Shown here: piece by piece, positions 1 to 6,333 of the stretch
How positions within the stretch are numbered: position 1 is the stretch's first letter
How the letters are laid out: each line of letters begins with the position of its first letter
Origin: Terana coerulea
Lineage: Eukaryota; Basidiomycota; Agaricomycetes; Polyporales; Phanerochaetaceae
NCBI GenBank assembly: GCA_024811115.1
Contig: JAKOGH010001066.1
Location: 1-12,772, forward strand
DNA length: 12,772 bases
Direction of reading: 5' to 3'
Notes under the pieces: generated by a model
What the model saw: the letters and a program-made list of their open reading frames with translations, nothing else
Told to the model about the DNA's origin: nothing
Database searches by the model: none
Position numbers and translations under genes: made by a program

Positions 1-654
1 ATCGCTCAAATGCAAGACATCCTCGCTGCACCAACGGAGTACGAAGTGGATGGATGTCGGGTCACTCTCACCAGGAAACAGATCTTCGACTTGTGGATAC
101 CCAACAATCACACGGCGAGTATATACTCTGAAGAAGGCTCTCGGGGACAACGGCAATGCGCTTGTAGAGGCAACCGACCCACACAGGAGTCAATGGCATG
201 AACCAGCCGAGACCGCGGCCTCGTTGACGGACTTGGAAACCCGAATCGCAAAGCTGCTCGCCGCAGTCACTGCACATCAGAACCAAGACATATTGGAGCT
301 GCCCACAGTTTCACATATTCAGTCCCAGACGGGGCGCTCGGGGGCAGCAGCAGGGCTGGATGGGTTAGGCGGATTAAGACTACTGGAAAGTCCTAATACT
401 AAGGCCGGGATCGAACATATGAGGAGAACAGGAGAGTTTGTTGAGCTTGGCAGAAAGGGCTGGGTGTTCAACAATGACGATGAGTCGCTGAAAATGGAGG
501 ACATGGACACTCCCTGTGAATGCATAGGTAAGCTGCTCTGCATCCATACAGCATTGTTATACGCTAACGACCATGGTAGTATGTAAGAGAGCTGAAGCGG
601 CTTTTCATTCTTGACAGAGTCTACAATGTGTATGTTCTCTTTCCCCTCTTATAG
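1..654 (+). CDS. Unrecognised gene, 3' part (5' end outside window)
   Basis: I do not recognise this protein. The frame at 1-118 contains the protein-like segment DGCRVTLTRKQIFDLWIPNN. A 49-nt GT-AG intron (119-167, GTATAT...TGTAG) joins it to the frame that is open to 527. That second exon holds a Leu/Ala-rich, possibly helical stretch (LTDLETRIAKLLAAV), a Gly-rich linker and the segment RTGEFVELGRKGWVFNNDDE. A second intron is likely from 528 (GTAAGC donor), with a branch-like GCTAAC. If its acceptor is at 588-589, the last exon reads ELKRLFILDRVYNV and stops with TAG at 652-654. An acceptor at 578-579 would instead give a different and shorter tail. The frame is open at base 1, so the start lies upstream. 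The exon joins are inferred. The frame from 50 to 586 can also be read without introns, but its first 20 codons look less protein-like. Confidence 0.5.
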
Positions 655-830
655 TTAGCTACCGGCAAGAACATTGTATTGTTATGTATAATGCCTGGAC
701 GTATTGACAAGCAGTTTGGATAGTGTTTCATGGAGCCTACAACGAGCATGAGAATCAGTTTCCACCATCCCCGTCCAAAAGAGTCGCACTTGAACATACA
801 GCCGTAGTACAACGAATAGGGCCGTGTTGA
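655..830. other. Convergent intergenic region
   Basis: This 176-bp gap lies between the 3' ends of the plus-strand gene on the left and the minus-strand cupin gene. It should hold both 3' UTRs and polyadenylation signals. I see no gene, repeat or convincing structure in it. Confidence 0.5.
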
Positions 831-1501
831 TCAGGCTTCAGATATCGGGCGGAACTCAGACTCCAATTCTTTCTCCCCGACTTTAACCTTTTCTGCGGCT
901 GCGTAATCGCATAGACTCAGTCACGAGATTTTAAAAAGAAAAATTGCCAGATGGGAGAGAACTCACCGAGCATCACGGCGTACATGCGTGTCCACTCCTT
1001 CGTCTCGTTGATCCACCCGTGGATGGTGCCCCGCTGGACAACCACGTCGCCTTGGTTCAATGTGAGGTGTTTGCTATCATCGAGAAGCAGCGTTATGCTG
1101 CCGCTGATGACGATGATGTAGTCTAGTGACAACGTGCGGTGGAAAGGCTAGTGCACGTCGATCCGAACACGTACTCAGCACGCGGGCTTCCCAAGCTTGG
1201 TAAGGAGAGTGCGTACCGAGCCTGCACCAGGGGCCGTGTCTATTGCACGGAACGTGCTGCCAGTCGAGCTGTGCAGGTCCTCGACATGCTCTTGCGTGAG
1301 GTCGTGGAACGCGCCGCTGTTGTTCGCCGGCAACGCGTCCGACCAGTTGAAGTCCGTAAACAACGCCGACGGGCCCATGAACGGGTGGGATTCGACCAGA
1401 GAATCCTCCGCCACGACCGCCTTTCCGTCTGCGCTGTGTCCGGTCACGACTCTGCGGATGGGTGGAAGAGGCGGTGGGTAGCTGGAGGGCTCAGCTGACA
1501 T
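831..1501 (-). CDS. Small cupin-domain protein (three exons)
   Basis: A single-domain cupin of about 177 aa. Exon 1 is 1501-1217, exon 2 is 1147-967 and exon 3 is 898-831. The introns are 69 nt (1216-1148, GTACGC...CTAG) and 68 nt (966-899, GTGAGT...GCAG). The spliced length is 534 nt, a whole number of codons. The ATG has A at -3. The N-terminal ~90 residues are Pro/Ser-rich at the start and then acidic. The beta-barrel core follows: a PFHRTLSLDY strand, then GSITLLLDD, then GDVVVQRGTIHGWIN. The last matches cupin motif 2 (G-x5-x-x-G-x2-H-x3-N) and keeps its His and Asn. Motif 1 has only one His (FHRT), so metal binding may be altered. Such small fungal cupins have no agreed function; proposed roles include small-molecule enzymes and accessory proteins near biosynthetic clusters. 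No cluster is evident here. Cupin identity is firm; substrate is unknown. Confidence 0.85.
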
Positions 1502-1890
1502 GGTTCAATCTATAGCGAGATGCGAAGTGTTAGCGAGATTTGAGAATGAGCGAAATGCAGACGGCACTTTATACTCACAACATCTTATCATGAATCGCGA
1601 TGGGAAGATCACTAATTGCGTGATAGTGCTAAGTAATGTTCAGGAGATTAGAAGCAAGGGCAAAAGGTGACCCACTCACATCGGCTACAGCTCCTTGCCT
1701 GTCCGCCTCAGCTGCCACAAGTCACGGCCCATGGCATTGTTAGCAGCTGACTAATGTTGGAAATTGGCTTGGTCAGCATACACCTTTCAAGCCCGGCCAG
1801 GAGTACACGACTCCGGCCGGTATGTGTGCTGCTGGCTTTACGCAGTAGCGTACGCCACGGGTTCGCACCTACAAGTGCTCGAGTCGTTTG
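1502..1890. other. Intergenic region between cupin promoter and array copy 1
   Basis: The first part is the cupin upstream region, with the TATA candidate at 1567-1573. From about 1750 to 1890 the DNA lies where the rest of array copy 1 should be, but it shows no visible similarity to the other copies. On the minus strand, a piece from about 1856 down to 1762 can be read as an open stretch (GVRYCVKPAA, GVVYSWPGLKGVC) beginning after a TAG at 1860-1858. I cannot assign it. Confidence 0.35.
1567..1573 (-). promoter_or_regulatory. Candidate TATA box of the cupin gene
   Basis: The minus strand reads TATAAAG here, 66 nt before the cupin ATG at 1501. This spacing suits a fungal core promoter with a short leader. 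It is a single motif match only. Confidence 0.4.
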
Positions 1891-2013
1891 TCAATTCATC
1901 ACCTTGGAGGTGGGTACCGGACCTCCAATGACCTCATCGGAGAGTTCTGGGAGGTCATCATCGGTTTCGTTTGCAGAAGAAGAGTTGGACGATAGCAACT
2001 CGTCGACAGACAT
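1891..2013 (-). pseudogene. Array copy 1: 5' fragment of the tandem orphan gene
   Basis: The ATG at 2013 opens a 40-codon frame beginning MSVDELL. It runs through an acidic Ser/Asp/Glu segment into the family motif DEVIGGPVPT. Homology to the other copies stops there (about 1909), where they continue with VAYGF. Four unrelated residues then lead to a TGA at 1893-1891. About 130 C-terminal residues of the family are therefore missing. The leader and the TAAGCGC element are kept. It could be a truncated relic, or a gene spliced onto the unrelated DNA beyond: AAG/GTGATG looks like a weak donor. Truncation is the simpler reading. Confidence 0.6.
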
Positions 2014-2064
2014 GAGAGGGAGGGGTAAAGTCGAGGGCAAGAGCAAGTAAGCCGGAAGGATTGA

Positions 2065-2071
2065 GCGCTTA
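2065..2071 (-). promoter_or_regulatory. Shared TAAGCGC leader element, copy 1
   Basis: The minus strand reads GTAAGCGC, with TAAGCGC at 2071-2065, 58 nt before the copy 1 ATG. The same core lies before every copy. It may mark the transcription start or a factor site; the function is not known. Confidence 0.4.
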
Positions 2072-2079
2072 CAGAATTA

Positions 2080-2497
2080 CTTGTGCGGTGCCTTGCACCA
2101 CGCAGCGGTATAGCTAACGATAAGATGGGGAACAAGACGAAGGATAGTGTAGTAAATTTCACAAAGTCGACTTCAATGATGCAGAATTCTTCAGCGCAGG
2201 ACCGCCGCAGCCGGTCCCGGAGACAGACACATGTAGAAGTCACAGCGCGTGCGCCAGAGATTCGGTGGGACTATACAAAAGCAACAGGGAGAGCTACGAT
2301 AACAACCGTCAATGAGAGGAGGAAGACAAGATAGTACAGCGATGGAAGGGTATGTCCAGGTCAATCTGTGGTTCAGACTTGCGCCACTGCATTCCCCAAA
2401 GCTAGGGATACACATTGAGATATCTATATCAAAAGAGTCTGAGTCTACTGCGTATAAAAGATGTGCAAGCCATGACTCACAACTGAATTCCATGTCT
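2080..2497. repeat. 3'-flank repeat of array copy 2
   Basis: This gene-free stretch is homologous to 3332-3695 and, less closely, to about 4970-5345. Shared landmarks include CCTTGCACCACGCA, a TTCAATG(A/G)TGC block and CATTCCCCAAAGCT(A/G)GGG. It is the DNA downstream of copy 2 and belongs to the duplicated unit. I found no convincing coding frame. Confidence 0.6.
2453..2460 (+). promoter_or_regulatory. TATA-like box pointing into copy 2 antisense
   Basis: TATAAAAG stands on the plus strand 38 bp outside the stop codon of copy 2, so it would direct transcription antisense to that gene. The homologous place downstream of copy 3 reads GTTACAAG, so the box is not conserved and may be chance. Confidence 0.2.
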
Positions 2498-3007
2498 CTA
2501 CGCGAACAGAGGCCAGCAATCCTCTCTGACGCGATACCATCGCGGTCGGGCGTCGAAGGGCAGATGCAGGAACTTCTTCACGTGCTCAATATCCTCCTCG
2601 GAAACCTTGGCATCTAGCGTGGCTCGGGATCCGTTGTCCTTGAGAACGAACAAATCTTTAATCCTTTCCTTGGCGGTGACGACAATTACCTTCCTCCTGA
2701 TGCGCGGCATGCTGGGGCGCGCCGCGTAGACATGGAGGGGCATTTTGCTCGAGAGTTGGCACAAGGTCTCGAGGATTGCGAACGCTTCCTCGGGAGGCAT
2801 CTTGTCCAACGGATCCGGCCTCCCGTAGTAGTCCTCGTAAAGGTAACGCGCGAAACGGAATCGTTCGGTCTCCGTTATGAGGAAGCCGTAAGCCACGGTG
2901 GGTATGGGACCTCCAATGACCTCACGGGGAAGTTTTGGGCGATGATTGATCTTGTTTTCAGGAGAAGGGTTTGACGACAGCATCTCTGAGTCCTCATTGA
3001 CAGACAT
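2498..3007 (-). CDS. Array copy 2: intact orphan protein, 169 aa
   Basis: A single-exon gene of a family I do not recognise. The start is taken at MSVNEDSE (3007) rather than 11 codons upstream because the MSV/MSI start is shared by copies 1, 4 and 5. After a variable acidic N-terminus (~35 residues) come the conserved blocks: VIGGPIPTVAYGFLIT, RFRFARYLYEDYY, MPLHVYAARPSMPRIR, LFVLKDNGSRA, SEEDIEHVKKFLHLP and finally RPRWYRVREDCWP just before the stop. No signal peptide, membrane segment or catalytic motif is visible, so a soluble intracellular protein is likely. Against copy 5, the differences in the codons for VSEEDIEHV (TCC/TCG, ATT/ATC, CAC/CAT) are all synonymous third-position changes on the minus strand. 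This shows that the minus strand is the coding one and has been under selection. Copy 4 is its closest relative. Confidence 0.75.
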   Translation of the reverse strand: MSVNEDSEMLSSNPSPENKINHRPKLPREVIGGPIPTVAYGFLITETERFRFARYLYEDYYGRPDPLDKMPPEEAFAILETLCQLSSKMPLHVYAARPSMPRIRRKVIVVTAKERIKDLFVLKDNGSRATLDAKVSEEDIEHVKKFLHLPFDARPRWYRVREDCWPLFA

Positions 3008-3695
3008 GAATGGGAGAGCTAAAGTCAAGGGCAAGAGCAAGTAGCTAAGAGCAAGAAGTCCCGGCCCATTCGAACTTCAACCTGGGCGCTTACTCACTTA
3101 CACCAATGGACGAAAGAGGTAAGCGTTGTTGTACGGCGGCATGATGGGGGCAAGATTGGGGTTTCGAGGAGTGGCATGACTCTTCGCCATTCAGGCCACG
3201 GTCTCTTAGAATTATTGAAGTCCTAGCAAGCCGCAGAGTCAGACATGCAGCACATTATGCTACATCTCAGCTGTACATGCACGGCCTTGAGGCCTTAATG
3301 CTACCTTATATCGGAAATGGCCTGGACGTGCAGCGCCTTGCACCACGCAAGCACCACAGCCAGCGATAAGATGAGAATTGAGATGAAGGACGGTATACAA
3401 AATTTCACGAAGACGAGTTCAATGGTGCAGAGTTCTGACCGCTGTGCTACTTAAGATTCAGAGGGGCCATACACAAGCGAGATGAGAGAGCTACAATCAC
3501 GACCGTTGATAGGAGGGGTATGAAGAAATAGTACAACGGTGAAAGGATATGCCTGGGTCAATCCGTGTTTCTGAGGTGCGTCGCCGCATTCCCCAAAGCT
3601 GGGGGATACGCATCAAAATACCTACAGCAAATGGACTAAGTTTACTGCGTTACAAGGCAATCGATACAATCACTCACAAAGTGGGTTCTATGTCT
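2705..3695. repeat. Direct repeat, left member (copy 2 5' half, its upstream, next 3' flank)
   Basis: This block is repeated in the same orientation at about 4324-5345. The match covers the 5' half of the copy 2 gene, its leader and its upstream DNA (shared GATTGGGGTTTCGAGG, GCAGAGTCAGACATGCAGCA and CTACATCTCAG). It continues, more loosely, into the 3' flank of the next copy. One duplication of a gene plus its flanks explains it. The boundaries are approximate. Confidence 0.65.
3086..3092 (-). promoter_or_regulatory. Shared TAAGCGC leader element, copy 2
   Basis: TAAGCGCC on the minus strand, 85 nt before the ATG of copy 2. The extra ~25 nt compared with copies 1, 3 and 5 is shared with copy 4. 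Confidence 0.4.
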
Positions 3696-4210
3696 CTACG
3701 TGAACCGCGGCCAACAATCCCGCCTGACGCGATACCATCGCGGTTTGGCATTCGCGGGGAGATGGAGGAACTTCTTCACGTGCTCAATATCCTCTGCGGA
3801 AACCTTGACTTCTCGCGTCGCTCGGGACCCGTTGTCCTTGAGAACGAACAAGTCTTCGATATGATGATCCTTGGCAGTGACGACCACTATATTCTTCCTG
3901 ATGCGTGGCATGCTGGGGCGCGCCTCGTAGACGTGGAGGGGCATACTGTCCGAGTATTGGTACAAGGCACTAAGAATTCTGTATGCTTCCTCGGGAGGCA
4001 TCTCGCTCAACGGTTCCGGCCTTTGGTAGTACTCCTCGTAAAGGTAACGCGCGAAACGGTATCGATTGGCATCCGTGATGAGGAAGCCGTAAGCCATGGT
4101 GGGTATGGGACCTCCAATAACTTCATCGGAAAGTTCTGGGGGTCATTGGCCTCGTTTTCAGTAGAAGGGTTGGATGGTGACGATTGCACAGTGGTGGACG
4201 TGCCGGACAT
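3696..4210 (-). pseudogene. Array copy 3: frameshifted copy of the orphan gene
   Basis: The expected start is MSGTSTTVQS at 4210. That frame runs 28 codons with family-like Ser/Asn/Glu content, then leaves the family frame near a run of five G on the plus strand (4138-4142). One base is missing relative to copy 2, and the first frame ends at 4007. Downstream the conserved part is open in the correct frame: GGPIPTMAYGF, RYRFARYLYEEYY, MPLHVYEARPSMPRIRK, LFVLKDNGSRA, EDIEHVKKFLHLP, PRWYRVRRDCWP, stop at 3696. An internal Met at 4097 (MAYGF) could still start a 133-aa product lacking the N-terminus. The homology is certain. Whether the break is real or a sequencing error is open. Confidence 0.7.
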
Positions 4211-4264
4211 GATGGTGAGACGTAAAGTTGGGAGCGGGCGGCAGTCCAGCCATATTCAGCATCG

Positions 4265-4271
4265 GCGCTTA
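4265..4271 (-). promoter_or_regulatory. Shared TAAGCGC leader element, copy 3
   Basis: TAAGCGCC on the minus strand, 61 nt before the ATG of copy 3. The leader (GGACTGCCGCCCGCTC) closely matches that of copy 5. Only about 50 bp further upstream the sequence runs into truncated copy 4, so most of the native upstream region of copy 3 is gone. Confidence 0.4.
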
Positions 4272-4323
4272 CAAATCCACGGTGGTACAGTACTGGTACT
4301 TGCAGCGATGCATGTATTGTTCA

Positions 4324-4632
4324 TGCGGCATGCTAGGGCGCGCCGCGTAGACATGGAGGGGCATTTTGCTCGAGAGTTGGCACAAGGTCTCGAGAATGTC
4401 GAACGCTTCCTCGGGAGGCATCTTGTCCAACAGATCCGGCCTCCTGTAGCAATCTTCGTAAAGATAACGCGCGAAACGGAATCGTTCGGTCTCCGTTATG
4501 AGGAAGCCGTAAGCCACTGCGGTGGGTATGGGTCCTCCAACGACCTTACGGGGAAGTTTGGGGCGGAAAATCGGTCTTGTTTGCAAGAGAAGGGTTGACC
4601 GGCGACATCTCCAAGTCTTCGTTGATAGACAT
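4324..4632 (-). pseudogene. Array copy 4: frameshifted and 3'-truncated copy
   Basis: The start MSINEDLEM (4632) mirrors copy 2. The frame shifts by one extra base near 4560-4566, in a CCCC run of the coding strand. In the original frame a TAA then follows within a few codons. Past the shift, the family frame is open and very close to copy 2: LPRKVVGGPIPT, RFRFARYLYEDCY, ETLCQLSSKMPLHVYAARPSMP. It has one inserted codon (PTAVAYGF against PTVAYGF). Homology ends abruptly after RPSMP at about 4324, losing some 60 C-terminal residues and the stop. The sequence beyond is the upstream region of copy 3. Both lesions make a functional family protein unlikely. Confidence 0.75.
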
Positions 4633-4704
4633 GAATGTGAGAGGTAAAGTCGCGGGCAAGAGCAAGCAGCTGAGAGCAAGAAGTCCATCCGAACTTGAAC
4701 TTAG

Positions 4705-4711
4705 GCGCTTA
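4705..4711 (-). promoter_or_regulatory. Shared TAAGCGC leader element, copy 4
   Basis: TAAGCGCC on the minus strand, 79 nt before the ATG of copy 4, in the longer leader form also found before copy 2. Confidence 0.4.
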
Positions 4712-5345
4712 CGTACTTACACCAATTGACGAAAGAGGAAAGCGTCGTTGTACGACAGCGTGATTGGGGTTTCGAGGTCTGGGATCTGAGAGGTCGCATG
4801 ACTCGCCGTTCAAAACATGGTATCTTAGATTTATTGAAGTTCTAGCGAGCTGCAGAGTCAGACATGCAGCACATTAAGCTACATCTCAGTTGTATACGTG
4901 CGAGCTTGAGGGGCACGGCGACTAGGAATTTCTTAATGTTATGTCCAAAATGGCGTAAACACTCACGGCGCAACCAATAATAGCATCTCGGGGTAAGAAA
5001 AAGAATAAGGCACAGGAATGAACAAAGATGAGTTCAATGGTGCGGCGTTCTGCACAGGCGCAAACGGACACAGGCAGAAGCCATGGCCCAAAGAAAAGCA
5101 TGAACAAGAGCTGGGCCATCTGAGATTCGGTGGTACTATACGCAAGCGACATGAGAGGGGCACGATCACGCTACGAGAGGGGCAAAAATACAACAAAGTA
5201 AGGACTTGTCCAGAAGAATCCATGGTCAAGAGTCAAATTCCCCAGAGCAGGGATATACGCCAAGGTATCTACAATAGGAATGAATTGAGTTGAATGCAAA
5301 TATGAAATATTCGAGTTGATCTCTCACGTTATAGGCTTGAGTTCT

Positions 5346-5840
5346 CTACGTGCACCTCGGCCAACAATCCTGCCTGACGCGATACCATCGCGGTTTGGCG
5401 TCGGCGGGGAGATTGAGGAACTTCTTCACATGCTCGATATCCTCCTCCGAAACCTCTGCATCCAGAGCCGCTCGCGTCCCGTTGTCCTTGAGAACGAAGA
5501 AGGATGCAATATCATCCTTGGAAGACACGACCACAATATTCTTCCTGATGCGCGGCATGCTAGGGCGCGTCTCGTAGACGTGGAGAGGCATGCGGTCCGT
5601 GTAATAGTACATAGAACGCAGAATCTTCTTTCTTTGGTCGGGAGGCAGCTCCTTCAGCGGCTGCCCTTGGAGGTAGTCTTCATAAAGGTAACGCGCGAAG
5701 TCGAATCGTTGGGCGTCCGTTATGATGAAGCCGTATGCCACAGTGGGTTTGGGACCTCCGATGACGGCCAATTTAGGATGTGGGCGATAGTTGTTTGCTG
5801 AAGGAGGGTAGGGCGGCGGCGAGTCGATACTGACGGACAT
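5346..5840 (-). CDS. Array copy 5: intact orphan protein, 164 aa
   Basis: Second intact member of the tandem family and the most diverged. The frame is open 17 codons further upstream, but MSVSIDSP at 5840 is taken as the start because MSV is the start shared by the family. The N-terminus is Pro/Ser-rich (PPPYPPSANN) where copy 2 is acidic. Then come VIGGPKPTVAYGFIIT, RFDFARYLYEDYL, a copy-specific basic stretch (PPDQRKKIL), RMPLHVYETRPSMPRIRK, FFVLKDNGTRA, SEEDIEHVKKFLNLP and KPRWYRVRQDCWPR before the stop. No signal peptide or membrane segment is seen. Function is unknown. The terminal Trp/Arg-rich block is the most constant part of the family and the likeliest functional surface. It heads the array, nearest the Ser/Pro-rich gene. 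Confidence 0.75.
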   Translation of the reverse strand: MSVSIDSPPPYPPSANNYRPHPKLAVIGGPKPTVAYGFIITDAQRFDFARYLYEDYLQGQPLKELPPDQRKKILRSMYYYTDRMPLHVYETRPSMPRIRKNIVVVSSKDDIASFFVLKDNGTRAALDAEVSEEDIEHVKKFLNLPADAKPRWYRVRQDCWPRCT

Positions 5841-5893
5841 GGTGGTAAGGAGTGAAGGTGAGAGCGGGCGGCAGTTCGGCCATTTCAACATTG

Positions 5894-5900
5894 GCGCTTA
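5894..5900 (-). promoter_or_regulatory. Shared TAAGCGC leader element, copy 5
   Basis: TAAGCGCC on the minus strand, 60 nt before the ATG of copy 5. The leader between element and ATG shares ACTGCCGCCCGCTC with copy 3. A CT-rich stretch precedes the ATG, as is common in fungal leaders. Confidence 0.4.
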
Positions 5901-6333
5901 GAAGTCCTCAGCCAGAGGATGATGAGGAAAAACGGTGATATCGTCCTTGTATTTCTGTGCGGTATATCGCCTGAAAGGTTTGTTGTGAATGGTTATGTTT
6001 CTCTCAACCATACAAGCGAAAGATGTTATACAGTTCAGGGAGGCAGCAGAACAAGTAGGCCTGCAATGTGCATTACCTTCAGCGCCTGCAGCGTCGAGCA
6101 TGCCCTTGGCCAGGCGTGGCAATGACGCATGCGACGGGGCGGTCTCTGGCACTGCTATCCGTGGATTTAGCGAGGCTACTGCACGAATATGCACCGGACG
6201 TGTGACCCAATGTATCATCTGGCATTATTCGAATAATCGAGTACTGAGAACTGCCACCTCGGTGCCTTGATCGGACATTGAGCAAAGAAATGAATCCATA
6301 AATACACGGTGAACATTGAACAATCACAGGTGC
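5901..6333. other. Intergenic region upstream of copy 5
   Basis: Holds the presumed promoter of copy 5 and the 3' UTR of the next minus-strand gene. A perfect 14-bp palindrome, ATTATTCGAATAAT, lies at 6224-6237. Short open frames on both strands lack family motifs or splice support, and I do not call them. Confidence 0.4.

Larger units (their letters stand above)
4324..5345. repeat. Direct repeat, right member (copy 4, its upstream, copy 5 3' flank)
   Basis: Counterpart of the block at 2705-3695, in direct orientation and offset by about 1.6 kb. The upstream part (4700-4915) is the best conserved outside the coding sequence. Similarity fades between about 4925 and 4970 and resumes at AAGATGAGTTCAATGGTGC. 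No gene is visible between 4712 and 5345 apart from short chance frames. Confidence 0.6.

Noticed and set aside
1502..1512. GGTTCAATC resembling a tRNA B box
   Set aside because: No A box or cloverleaf can be built around it.
3549..4598. A 349-codon open frame on the plus strand across copies 3 and 4
   Set aside because: It is exactly antisense to two family members, and its internal repetition (for example FLGRHL, KVTRET) mirrors the duplicated genes. Silent third-position changes between copies fit the minus strand, so this is a shadow.
5316..5801. A 161-codon plus-strand frame over copy 5
   Set aside because: Antisense shadow of intact copy 5, of the same kind as the frame over copies 3 and 4.
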